Source of the DNA: Syntrophaceae bacterium UBA5761
Lineage (GTDB): Bacteria; Desulfobacterota; Syntrophia; Syntrophales; UBA4778
Direction: 5' to 3'
Assembly (NCBI GenBank): GCA_002418885.1
Contig: DIEZ01000006.1
Span: forward strand, 1 to 25,458
DNA length: 25,458 bases
Position numbers and translations under genes: made by a program. This document shows positions 8,115 to 15,477 of this stretch, one piece after another. Position 1 is the first letter of the stretch, and every line of letters starts with the position of its first letter. The notes under the pieces are model-generated. The model had not been told where the DNA came from. It saw only the letters and a program-made list of their open reading frames with translations, and searched no databases.

Positions 8115-9443
8115 ATGAGGTTCGACATAGCTAAAAGAGGAAATGGAATGACCTACGAGATCAGGAATATCGTAGGCGTGGCGAATAAATTGAAAGAGTA
8201 TGGGAAGGAGATTTACTGGGAGAACATAGGAGACCCCGTCCAGAAGGGCGAGAAGATACCGGAATGGATGAAAGATGTCCTGAAGAGTATCCTGGACCAG
8301 GACTGCTCTTACGCCTATTCACCGACAAAAGGCATGGATGAGACGAGGGAATTTCTCGCCGAGAGGGTAAATAGAAGAAAGGGCGTCAAGATCGATAAGG
8401 AGAACATCATCTTTTTTAACGGCCTCGGCGACGCCATCGCCCGCTCATACAGCGCCATCCGGCTCGATGCCCGGGTGATCATGCCGGAACCGACTTATTC
8501 GACGCACTTCCTTGCCGAGGTGCTTCATGCCTCCTTCCCCCCCAACACATACAAGATGAATCCATGCAACAACTGGCATCCCGACATGCAAGAGTTGGAG
8601 CAAAAGGTCAAGCACCAACGCGCCATCGTGGGCATCCTGGTCATAAACCCCGATAACCCCACCGGTTTCGTCTACCCTAAAGAAACCCTGAAGCGGATTG
8701 TCAAGATCGCCAAAGAAAACGACATGTTCCTGATTTTCGACGAGATTTACACCAACATGATCTACAACGGGAAGAAGTCGGTGCCCCTGTCGGACATCAT
8801 CGGCGACATCCCCGGGATGAGCATGAAGGGTATCTCGAAAGAATGCCCTTGGCCGGGGGCGCGGTGCGGCTGGATCGAATTCTACAACAGCGAGAAGGAT
8901 GATGTCTTCGCGAGGTACGTCAACACAATCTTGACCCAGAAGATGTCGGAGGTGTGCTCTACGACCTTGCCCCAGATGGCCATCCCGATGCTCTTGACCC
9001 ATCCGGAGTACGAGAAATACCTGGACGAGCGTGTCCGTCACTACGAGAAACTGTCCAACATAGCCTACGACATCCTGCGCGACGTTCCTTACATCGCCGT
9101 GAACCGGCCGAACGGCGCCTTCTACATGACGGTGGTCTTTAAAGAAGGTGTTCTCAACAACAGGCAAACCCTACCGATAGAGCAGCCGGGTGTGAGGGAT
9201 TACATCGAAAAGATCCTGGACGATAAGGTTGAGTCGGACAAGCGGTTTGTGTACTATCTCCTCGGCTCGACGGGGATCTGCGTGGTCCCGCTCACATCTT
9301 TCTTCACGTCCCTGCCTGGTTTCAGGATGACCTTGCTCGAGAAGGACGCGTCGAAATTCGAGCATATCGTAAAAATCCTGGCGGAGAAGATTGTGGAGTA
9401 CGTGGAATCCACGAGCCCCGCCGTTCAGCCGATGCTGGCGTAG
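8115..9443 (+). CDS. Pyridoxal-phosphate-dependent aminotransferase, class I/II
   Basis: The 442-residue protein is a fold-type I aminotransferase. Visible signatures are the N-terminal IGDPVQKGEKIPEWM substrate loop, SYAYSPTKGMDETREFLA, VINPDNPTGFVYP, FDEIYTNMIYNG (PLP ring contact Asp) and the Schiff-base Lys at residue 242 in GISKECPWPGARCGW, with the carboxylate-binding Arg after it. It resembles alanine- or aspartate-type enzymes, but the amino donor and acceptor cannot be assigned. The start at 8115 has TAAGGAG about 11 bases upstream; a second ATG at 8148 also has a GAGG site, but family N-termini favour the longer form. It is monocistronic as far as visible, since a minus-strand gene ends 23 bases downstream. 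Confidence 0.88.
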   Translation: MRFDIAKRGNGMTYEIRNIVGVANKLKEYGKEIYWENIGDPVQKGEKIPEWMKDVLKSILDQDCSYAYSPTKGMDETREFLAERVNRRKGVKIDKENIIFFNGLGDAIARSYSAIRLDARVIMPEPTYSTHFLAEVLHASFPPNTYKMNPCNNWHPDMQELEQKVKHQRAIVGILVINPDNPTGFVYPKETLKRIVKIAKENDMFLIFDEIYTNMIYNGKKSVPLSDIIGDIPGMSMKGISKECPWPGARCGWIEFYNSEKDDVFARYVNTILTQKMSEVCSTTLPQMAIPMLLTHPEYEKYLDERVRHYEKLSNIAYDILRDVPYIAVNRPNGAFYMTVVFKEGVLNNRQTLPIEQPGVRDYIEKILDDKVESDKRFVYYLLGSTGICVVPLTSFFTSLPGFRMTLLEKDASKFEHIVKILAEKIVEYVESTSPAVQPMLA

Positions 9444-9465
9444 TCGGGTCCTTTTTCGAGAACCT

Positions 9466-9768
9466 TTAGGTCCTGGGTTTGAACGGCGAAAATTCGTAAT
9501 CCTTTTCCTTTACGCCGATGACCAACCTGTCTTCGGTGTTAACTTTGAGTACGCCCTCGATGATCCGCTTGCAGCCGAAATCGTAAAAAGTGACCTGGTG
9601 GGTCGGCGCCACTTCCGGAGGCTGGTTTTTGAAGGATGCCGCTTTTTCTTCCTCGGAGAGCCGACGGACGGTCAGTTTTTGGCAGCGTTCCCGGTCTTCC
9701 GCGTCTCCGGTACGGATGATGACGACATAGTTGCCGTGAAATTTGATAGGCATCTTTATCTCTTCCAT
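9466..9768 (-). CDS. Small conserved-looking protein of unknown function
   Basis: I do not recognise this 100-residue soluble protein. It is charged (EEIKMPIKFHG at the start, SEEEKAAS in the middle), has two Cys residues and no membrane segment or signal peptide. The C-terminal half (HQVTFYDFG, RLVIGVKEKDYEF) looks beta-rich. Start choice is uncertain: the ATG at 9768 has GAGGAG only 2 bases upstream; an ATG at 9753 has GGAAGAG 6 bases upstream; a TTG at 9786 is also in frame. Codon use looks like its neighbours, which supports a real gene. It is divergent from the next small gene and convergent with the aminotransferase. Confidence 0.6.
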   Translation of the reverse strand: MEEIKMPIKFHGNYVVIIRTGDAEDRERCQKLTVRRLSEEEKAASFKNQPPEVAPTHQVTFYDFGCKRIIEGVLKVNTEDRLVIGVKEKDYEFSPFKPRT

Positions 9769-9914
9769 CTCTCTCCTCTTCGGCAAAGATTGATTTTTTG
9801 CTCATAGCACATCACGGCCTGATTATCCATCAAGAAAGGTGGTAAAAGAGTCCGTGTATTTGCCGGTACCCTGTGATAAATGGAATCGTATCGAACAAAA
9901 AAAGGGGGATCGAG

Positions 9915-10127
9915 ATGGAATTGGGAGACCTTGTTCTGGTCATGGACCGAAGGCATCCCCTTTTAGGGTGTGTCGGGAAGGTCGTCGGTAAACGCGGGGA
10001 AATGAGGCCGGGCGACCCTTGGTTGCTCGTCTACGTTCCCTCTCGCATGAGGAGTTTTCTGATTCCCCAATCGATGCTGAAGACGGACGAAAAAGCGGCG
10101 GAGCGGTGCGACCCGCTCTATCCATGA
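9915..10127 (+). CDS. Small basic protein, possible SH3/KOW-like fold, function unknown
   Basis: The 70-residue product (MELGDLVLVMDRRHPLLG...) shows alternating hydrophobic strands with Gly and Pro turns (GDLVLVMD, GCVGKVVGKRG, WLLVYVPS), which suggests a small beta-barrel of the SH3 or KOW type. This fold guess rests on pattern only. I prefer the ATG at 9915 because GGGGG lies 6 bases upstream; a longer frame from 9873 lacks a ribosome site. It ends 21 bases before the convergent DUF47 gene, with no clear terminator between them. Confidence 0.55.
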   Translation: MELGDLVLVMDRRHPLLGCVGKVVGKRGEMRPGDPWLLVYVPSRMRSFLIPQSMLKTDEKAAERCDPLYP

Positions 10128-10148
10128 CGATGGAGCCGACACCGCCGG

Positions 10149-10775
10149 CTATCCGTGTTTCAAAAGGATTCCTTCGATCACGTTGGAAATGTCTTCGCAG
10201 ATGTCGGTCGCCTCTTCGACGAGTTCGAGGATCTCTTTCCACTTGACGAGTTCGATAACGTCGTCTTCCCGTTCGAACAGCTGGACCATGGATTTTCGCA
10301 GTATCTGGTCGCCTTCATTCTCGAGGGTGTTTATCTCGACGCAGGCGTCCATGATGACCTTGAAATTCTTGCTGTGATGCCGCATGTCGTAGATGATCTT
10401 CCTGATGAGGAAAACCGCTTTGCTCAAGATCTGAGCAAGCTCCCTGATCTCGGGGATGGGCCCCTTGATTTTGTAAAGGCTCATCTTGGCACCCGCCTCC
10501 TCGACCAAGTCCAGGATGCTGTCCAGTTTATTCGCCAGGGCGTAGATATCCTCCCTGTCGAGGGGGGTGATGAAGGTCTTGTGTAACTTGTTGTAGACCC
10601 GATGGGTTATGACGTCGGCCTCACGTTCGATGTCTTTCAGCTTCGGAATCTTCTCTCCGGCGTGTTCATAACGGTCGAGTATCTCCAGGAGTAAGTTCGT
10701 CCCCTCTTGGATCTTTTCTGCCAGCTCTTCGAATTGATCGGAGAACGTCTCTTCTTTTTTTAAAAGTATCTTCAC
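10149..10775 (-). CDS. DUF47 / PhoU-like phosphate-transport regulatory protein
   Basis: The 208-residue, mostly helical cytosolic protein matches the DUF47 (TIGR00153, YkaA) family: FEELAEKIQEGTNLL, the metal-binding-type DIEREADVITHRVYNKLHKTFITPLDREDIYAL region and ENEGDQILRKS with EILELVEEATDICEDISNVIEGI near the end. The helical repeats resemble PhoU, which binds metals through E-x-x-x-D motifs. Members are usually next to a low-affinity Pit phosphate transporter; here no pit gene is visible, and the upstream gene is the MtnA-like isomerase, 21 bases away. The start is GTG at 10775 with only a weak ribosome site, so translation may be coupled to the upstream gene. Confidence 0.85.
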   Translation of the reverse strand: MKILLKKEETFSDQFEELAEKIQEGTNLLLEILDRYEHAGEKIPKLKDIEREADVITHRVYNKLHKTFITPLDREDIYALANKLDSILDLVEEAGAKMSLYKIKGPIPEIRELAQILSKAVFLIRKIIYDMRHHSKNFKVIMDACVEINTLENEGDQILRKSMVQLFEREDDVIELVKWKEILELVEEATDICEDISNVIEGILLKHG

Positions 10776-10796
10776 GGGCCTGCTCTTTCTCTCGGT

Positions 10797-11795
10797 TTAT
10801 TCCCAGATTTCGACACCCTGAGCGGTGATTATGCCTGTGATGAGTTCGCGCGGCGTGAGGTCGAAGGCCGGGTAGAAAGCCTTGACGTCTTTCCCGCTGA
10901 TGGGTATCCCGCAGAATGTCAGCACTTCCCGGGGGTCGCGCATCTCGATGGGGATGTCCGCTCCCGTCGGGGTGCGACGGTCCGGTCCGCCGTAAGCGAG
11001 GATATAGAAAGGGATGCGGAAGTGGCGGGCCGATAACGCCAGTTGTAGCGTTCCGACCTTGTTGGCCACGGTGCCGTCCAGGGCGATCCGGTCCGCTGCC
11101 GTGAATACCTTCCCGACCATTGCACGGGACATGGCATAAGCCGCCATATTGTCTGTGATGAGCGTGGTGTCGACCCCGAGTTGACTCACGGACCAGGCTG
11201 TGAGGCGGGCACCTTGCAGATAGGGACGCGTTTCCGTACAGATGACCTTGACCTCCTTGTCCTGTTCCCGAGCAAACCGGAGCATGTAAAGAAGGGCCGG
11301 TCCTGCGAAGCAATGAGTGAGTATCCTGTCTCCCCGGGCGAGGAGCGTCGCTGCGTGCCGGCCCGTCTCCTTCGATACCGCCCTCTGTCTTTCGAGGACC
11401 TTTTTCAGGTAAGCGAGGATAATTTCGTCCGCCGGTTTTTCGGCCTCTCCCTCCCGGACCTTGCTCATGATCCTGTCTACCAGGGCCGCCAGATGAAACC
11501 CGGTAGGGCGTGTGGCTTTAAGTCTTTCTGCCGCCTCCGTAAGCCTTTCAAAGATGTTTTTCCTGTTGCCGTGGCGCAGCTTCCGCGCCTCGAGGTAAAG
11601 GCCGAAGCCGGCGGTAACGGCTATATCACCGGCACCCTGGATTGCCATGTCCTCGATGGCGCGGGCGACCTCCTCATGGTTCGCGCAGCGGACCGGAAAA
11701 ATCTCGTGCGGCAGTTTCCTCCTGTCGACGATTATGAGGTCATCGCCCTCGAGGAAGACGTTCCGCTCCAGGTCGATCAGTAGAGGTTCCTCCAT
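10797..11795 (-). CDS. mtnA: S-methyl-5-thioribose-1-phosphate isomerase family (eIF2B-alpha/beta/delta-like)
   Basis: The family isomerises an aldose-1-phosphate to a ketose-1-phosphate; in methionine salvage this is methylthioribose-1-P to methylthioribulose-1-P. The 332-residue protein has QGAGDIAV near residue 53, catalytic-type Cys162 in LTHC, ETRPYLQGARLTAW, Asp235 in AADRIALDG, VANKVGT and FDLTPRELITGIIT. Cys162 and Asp235 correspond to Cys160 and Asp240 of the Bacillus enzyme. The usual Asn after THC is Phe, so a related substrate (for example ribose-1,5-bisphosphate or deoxyribose analogues) is possible. No other salvage gene is visible. I chose the ATG at 11795 (AAAGG just upstream) over 11825, because the predicted promoter would place transcription start near 11827. 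Confidence 0.82.
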   Translation of the reverse strand: MEEPLLIDLERNVFLEGDDLIIVDRRKLPHEIFPVRCANHEEVARAIEDMAIQGAGDIAVTAGFGLYLEARKLRHGNRKNIFERLTEAAERLKATRPTGFHLAALVDRIMSKVREGEAEKPADEIILAYLKKVLERQRAVSKETGRHAATLLARGDRILTHCFAGPALLYMLRFAREQDKEVKVICTETRPYLQGARLTAWSVSQLGVDTTLITDNMAAYAMSRAMVGKVFTAADRIALDGTVANKVGTLQLALSARHFRIPFYILAYGGPDRRTPTGADIPIEMRDPREVLTFCGIPISGKDVKAFYPAFDLTPRELITGIITAQGVEIWE

Positions 11796-11833
11796 TTGCC
11801 TTTCCCGGTTGCGTTGATTTGACATTTTTGATT

Positions 11834-11861
11834 ATTATCATACCCCTTGCCGTCATGTAAA
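11834..11861 (-). promoter_or_regulatory. Promoter of the mtnA-like / DUF47 operon
   Basis: On the minus strand, TTTACA (11861-11856), a 16-base spacer and GATAAT (11839-11834). Each box is one mismatch from consensus. Transcription would start near 11827, leaving a short leader before the ATG at 11795. Confidence 0.5.
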
Positions 11862-11930
11862 CCGACAAACCTCGCCTCGCGGTCGGGGCGGCGAAACATG
11901 GCCTTGAGAATAGGGTCGGGATAGACTAAG

Positions 11931-13244
11931 ATGCATTGCATCGAGACATGTCCTATGAAGAAGTCAGCCGGTGAAACCAGAATGAGTCGTAAAGAGTATT
12001 TTCGGCCTGCACAACAGAGAAAATACCTCGGGCTGTTTGAAAAGCTCAAGAAGTCCGAGCAGGAAAAATCGGTCATTCTCGATGCCATGACCGAGCTCGT
12101 CCTCTATCTCGACAAGGGTCTCAAGGTAATCTGGGCCAATAAGGCTATGCACGAGGCCTTTCACTTGACCCCCGGTCAACTTAACGGAAAGCCCTGTTAC
12201 AGAGCGCTGCATGACCGGGGAAAGGTCTGTCCGGTCTGCCCTGCCGAAAAGACGCTCGTGACCGGTGAGCCCCACGAGGTCTTTGATTTTTCCTCCTACG
12301 GGAAGAAATGGGTCCTCCGCAGCTACCCGGTTAAAAGTGACGAGGGCGTGCTGACGGGGGTTGTCGAGATCGTCACGGACATCACCGAGAAGAGGGAAGC
12401 AGAAGAAGCCTTGCGTCGCTCGGAGCAGAAATACCGGGAGCTGTTCGAGAACGCCAACGACATGATCTTCATCCTCGACCTCGAGGGAAAGATTCAGTCT
12501 TACAACGCCCTAGTCTGGAGGACTTACGGCTATGACGATAAAGAATTGGAGGGGCTCAACATAGAGAAACTGCTGGACAGCGCCTATATTCCGGTGGTTC
12601 GGGACCTCATCAGGAAAAAGGTCGGCGATGTTGAAGTCCAGAATTCTTTGGAATTTCTCACCTACTCGAAGGACGGGGAGGCCGTCTGGGTGGAGGTGAA
12701 TGCCCGGGTCGTCAAGGAGAAGGGTAGGCCGGTCTCCATCCACGGCATCGCCCGCAACATCACAGAGCGCAAGAGGATGGAGGATGCCCTGAAAAAAAGA
12801 GAGCGGGAGCTGGAAGAACAGTCCCGGAACCTGGGAGACGCCAATACAGCGCTCAGAGTGCTGCTGAAGCGCAGAGAGGAAGATAAGGCCGAGCTGGAAG
12901 AAAAGGTAACCTGCAATATCAGGGAATTGATCTTGCCGTACGTCGAGAACCTCAAGATGACGAGCGTCGACAGCCATCAGTTGAATCAGTTGAATATCCT
13001 CGAAAGCAACCTGAACGAGATCGTCTCGCCGTTCCTGCGGACCCTCTCTTCGAAGTATCCGAACCTGACGCCCATGGAGATCAAGGTAATCAATTTCGTC
13101 AAGGAAGGGCGGACGACGAAAGAGATATCCGGCCTCTTGAATGTTTCGCCCAGGACGGTCGAGGTGCACCGGAACAACATTCGTAGAAAACTGAGCTTAA
13201 GCAACAGAAAGGCCAACCTGAGGTCCCATCTCCTGTCCCTGTAA
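11931..13244 (+). CDS. PAS-PAS-LuxR transcriptional regulator with Cys cluster in the first PAS domain
   Basis: The 437-residue cytosolic regulator has a short basic N-terminus, PAS1 (about residues 45-155), PAS2 (about 165-285, YRELFENANDMIFILD), a charged coiled coil (285-325), a linker, and a LuxR-type helix-turn-helix (about 375-437; LTPMEIKVINFVKEGRTTKE, VSPRTVEVHRNNIRRKL). PAS1 carries C89, C100 and C103 (CYRALH, then CPVC), which could bind a metal, Fe-S cluster or heme, or sense redox; this is inference. No kinase or receiver domain is present, so a signal probably acts directly on DNA binding. The first ATG (11931) lacks a clear ribosome site, as do 11955 and 11982, so the start is uncertain. 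It lies upstream of the dehydratase-like gene and may regulate it. Confidence 0.85.
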   Translation: MHCIETCPMKKSAGETRMSRKEYFRPAQQRKYLGLFEKLKKSEQEKSVILDAMTELVLYLDKGLKVIWANKAMHEAFHLTPGQLNGKPCYRALHDRGKVCPVCPAEKTLVTGEPHEVFDFSSYGKKWVLRSYPVKSDEGVLTGVVEIVTDITEKREAEEALRRSEQKYRELFENANDMIFILDLEGKIQSYNALVWRTYGYDDKELEGLNIEKLLDSAYIPVVRDLIRKKVGDVEVQNSLEFLTYSKDGEAVWVEVNARVVKEKGRPVSIHGIARNITERKRMEDALKKRERELEEQSRNLGDANTALRVLLKRREEDKAELEEKVTCNIRELILPYVENLKMTSVDSHQLNQLNILESNLNEIVSPFLRTLSSKYPNLTPMEIKVINFVKEGRTTKEISGLLNVSPRTVEVHRNNIRRKLSLSNRKANLRSHLLSL

Positions 13245-13291
13245 GACCTCACTGTCAAGAAACTCGACTGTCTATAATACTTAGATAATCT

Positions 13292-13313
13292 ACGCATATG
13301 ATGCGTGATTTTT
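13292..13313 (+). terminator. Weak intrinsic terminator after the PAS-LuxR gene
   Basis: ACGCAT-ATG-ATGCGT forms a 6-bp stem followed by GATTTTT. The stem is short. A TATAAT box lies at 13272-13277, without a good -35 box. Confidence 0.35.
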
Positions 13314-13410
13314 CCGTATTGATATTTACTGTGATTAATGGTGCTATCTATTGGCCCGTGATGGTGCATGAGAAGCGGGCGGTTAAAGAGAGCAGTTCTG
13401 GAGGTAAGAG

Positions 13411-13719
13411 ATGAAATACGACACGGACGAGATAATCAGGATCAAAGTGGGGAGGGATATGAGCCGGGATTACAAGGGGTTCAAAGGAACTTTCGCCGCG
13501 TTGGCCTATAACTGCCTGCACAAAAGGGCCCTTCCCGGATTTTGTTACGAGGAAGGCCTGGTGGTGCACGCCGAGAGAGACGGAGGAACCTTGTCTCTTA
13601 TTATCTCCGGCGGCCGCCCGGATGACTCCTTGATAGAGATCATGGACATTGCACTGAGCAATTTAAGCGCCTTCCCCGCGGGTCCGGGGGAGGCTCAGTT
13701 TTCTGTTTATGTTGAGTAG
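13411..13719 (+). CDS. Small soluble protein of unknown function
   Basis: I do not recognise this 102-residue protein. It has an alpha/beta look: charged N-terminus (MKYDTDEIIRIKVG), a central region with two Cys (YNCLHK, GFCYEEG), then GGTLSLIISGGRPDD and a helix IEIMDIALSNLSAF. No signal peptide or membrane span is present. The ribosome site is excellent (GGAGG, 6 bases before ATG), supporting a real gene. It ends 59 bases before the dehydratase-like gene with no terminator between, so co-transcription is likely and it may be an accessory to that enzyme. Confidence 0.65.
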   Translation: MKYDTDEIIRIKVGRDMSRDYKGFKGTFAALAYNCLHKRALPGFCYEEGLVVHAERDGGTLSLIISGGRPDDSLIEIMDIALSNLSAFPAGPGEAQFSVYVE

Positions 13720-13778
13720 GGGGGGGATTTGGACATACCGGAAGATTATCAATCAAACAAGGTAAAGGAGGAACGGTC

Positions 13779-15224
13779 ATGGCTTTAAAAACGGCAAAGG
13801 AATACCTGGAAAGTATCGAAAAGATGGTTCCCCGCGTTTACATCGGCGGCAAATGGGTGAAGAACCTTCTGGAGCATCCGGTCACGAGGTCTATGGTTAT
13901 GGCCAACTCGGTGATCTACGGCCTTGCCGAAGACCCGAGCCACAAGGAGGTCATGGTGGCAAAATCCCATTTGACGGGTGAACCCATAAACCGCAATCTC
14001 AACGTAGCTCGTAACATCCACGACCTGGACATGAGGCAAGAGATGGCGCTCCTGACCAGTCAGGCGGTCGGCACGTGCAATTATCGCTGCGTCGGCTGCG
14101 ACGCCCTCAACAGCCTTGCTTCGACGACCTGGGAAATGGACCAGACCCTGGGTACGAATTACAATGAAAGGTTCAACAAGTGGCTGGCCTATGCCCAGGC
14201 AAACGACCTCGCAGTATCGGGTGCGATCACGGACGCCAAGGGCGACCGAAAAAAGAGGCCGTCCCAGCAGGACGAGCCCGACACCTTCGTTCGTCTGGTC
14301 GAAAAGCGGTCCGACGGCATCGTTGTGAGGGGGATCAAGGTGAGCCAGAGCGGCGCTATCGGCTCCCATGAGACCCTCGTCCTCCCGGGTGGTGCCCTCA
14401 GAGAGGGGGAGGAGGCCTTCGCCCTCGCCTTTGCGGTGCAGAACAGTGCCCCGGGACTTACCTACATCTGCCAGTACAACGCCTATTCGGCGGAGCGTGA
14501 GATGTACCCAGAGGAAGAACTGGGCAACCCGATTTACGGACAGCGGGAAACGTCGACGATGTATTTCGACAACGTCTTCATCCCCTGGGAGCGCGTGTTC
14601 CACTGTGGTGAGACTAAGTACAGCGGACGCATGGTGACCCGGTTTGCCAAGGCCCACCGCATGAATTGCGGCGGTGCCTGTAAGGTTGGTTTCGCCGACC
14701 TGATCATCGGGGGCACGTTGCTGGCCGCTGAAAGCATAGGCGTGGAGAAAGTGCCCCATATCCAGGAGAAGATCATCGACATGCTTCGCTACAGCGAAAC
14801 GTCTCATGCCTGTGCGATCGCGGCTGCGATGAGGGGGAGAGAAGAGCCGAAGGGCTCGGGCGTGTTCCTGCCTGACGACCTCTTCGGCAATGCCGCCAAG
14901 CTGAACATAGCCCACGGTTTCTATGAGATCATCAAGAACGCAGGGGATATCGGGGGCGGCCTCGTGGTAACGATGCCGAGACAGAAAGACCTGCAGGATC
15001 CGGATGTCGGTCCGATGCTGAAGAAGGCCTTCGCCGCGGTGGCTCCTGCCGAGAAGCGGCTCAAGATAGCCAAATTCCTGCAGCACTGGTCTGCCGGCCT
15101 GCACGGTCCGGGCACTTGGCACGGAGCAGGTGCACCTCAGACGCAGCGGTTCATGTTCACAGTCCTCACGGATTTCGAGGCCAAGAAGAATCTGGCCAAG
15201 AAACTCATGGGGCTTAAAGATTGA
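13779..15224 (+). CDS. 4-hydroxybutyryl-CoA dehydratase-like / 4-hydroxyphenylacetate 3-hydroxylase family Fe-S flavoprotein
   Basis: The 481-residue protein belongs to the HpaB-AbfD superfamily. AbfD dehydrates 4-hydroxybutyryl-CoA to crotonyl-CoA with FAD and a [4Fe-4S] cluster held by Cys99, Cys103, His292 and Cys299. Here C100 and C104 (CNYRC), H293 and C301 can fill these roles, and E257 matches the catalytic Glu, so it is on the Fe-S dehydratase side, not a simple flavin hydroxylase. The region around the His differs: HRMNCGGACK has one residue more between His and Cys than AbfD (HRQSYGGCK as I recall it), and Cys replaces the catalytic Tyr. Substrate may therefore differ. The ribosome site is AAAGGAGG. 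Its C-terminal GTWHGAGAPQTQR motif is normal. A terminator follows, separating it from the mutase operon. Confidence 0.82.
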   Translation: MALKTAKEYLESIEKMVPRVYIGGKWVKNLLEHPVTRSMVMANSVIYGLAEDPSHKEVMVAKSHLTGEPINRNLNVARNIHDLDMRQEMALLTSQAVGTCNYRCVGCDALNSLASTTWEMDQTLGTNYNERFNKWLAYAQANDLAVSGAITDAKGDRKKRPSQQDEPDTFVRLVEKRSDGIVVRGIKVSQSGAIGSHETLVLPGGALREGEEAFALAFAVQNSAPGLTYICQYNAYSAEREMYPEEELGNPIYGQRETSTMYFDNVFIPWERVFHCGETKYSGRMVTRFAKAHRMNCGGACKVGFADLIIGGTLLAAESIGVEKVPHIQEKIIDMLRYSETSHACAIAAAMRGREEPKGSGVFLPDDLFGNAAKLNIAHGFYEIIKNAGDIGGGLVVTMPRQKDLQDPDVGPMLKKAFAAVAPAEKRLKIAKFLQHWSAGLHGPGTWHGAGAPQTQRFMFTVLTDFEAKKNLAKKLMGLKD

Positions 15225-15247
15225 TAAAATCTGGTTCGGTAATCACG

Positions 15248-15273
15248 AAGGGCAAGGCGGCAGCCTTGCCCTT
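15248..15273 (+). terminator. Intrinsic terminator after the dehydratase-like gene
   Basis: A perfect 11-bp stem (AAGGGCAAGGC / GCCTTGCCCTT) with a 4-base loop, followed by TCTCGTC. The stem is strong and the U-tract poor. Confidence 0.65.
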
Positions 15274-15352
15274 TCTCGTCTCGGTCAGGATGGAGACCTA
15301 AAAAGCATGTATTGCCGCGGACTCTTATCGTCCTTTACTCCGTCTTTTACTC

Positions 15353-15379
15353 TTGACAAAGATTACGTTAAGTTATAAC
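15353..15379 (+). promoter_or_regulatory. Promoter of the acyl-CoA mutase operon
   Basis: A perfect TTGACA (15353-15358) is followed after 15 bases by TATAAC (15374-15379). Transcription would start near 15386, giving a leader of about 90 bases before the mutase start codon. The spacer is shorter than optimal. Confidence 0.5.
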
Positions 15380-15425
15380 TAATATCTTAGGGATGGTTTA
15401 AGCTCGTACCGATAAAGGTGCCAAA

Positions 15426-15455
15426 ATGTACTGTCTTTATAGACAGTTTTTCTAA
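15426..15455 (+). promoter_or_regulatory. Possible leader-peptide ORF overlapping an attenuator-like hairpin
   Basis: A nine-codon ORF (MYCLYRQFF, stop TAA) has AAAGGTG 5 bases upstream of its ATG. Its codons contain a 7-bp stem (ACTGTCT / AGACAGT, 15430-15447) with a TTAT loop, followed by TTTTT. This is the layout of an attenuator, but no alternative antiterminator partner is obvious and the stem is weak, so it may be chance. Confidence 0.3.
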
Positions 15456-15477
15456 ACCAACCAAAGGAGGGAGTAAA

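Noticed and set aside
13353..13370. Sigma54-like promoter (TGGCCCG...GTGCA) upstream of the 102-residue protein
   Set aside because: The GG and GC elements are separated by 11 bases instead of 10 and the second box lacks TT.
13785..15122. 445-codon open frame on the minus strand
   Set aside because: It is antisense to the dehydratase-like gene; the Arg, His and Val-rich translation with no motif is the usual shadow of a GC-rich gene.
15225..15477. Cobalamin riboswitch before the mutase operon
   Set aside because: No B12-box-like sequence or multi-helix layout was found here or upstream of cobO; only a simple hairpin is present.
15418..15477. 20-residue N-terminal extension of the mutase large subunit (start at 15418)
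   Set aside because: It has no ribosome site and no family homology, and a strong AAAGGAGGG site serves the GTG at 15478.
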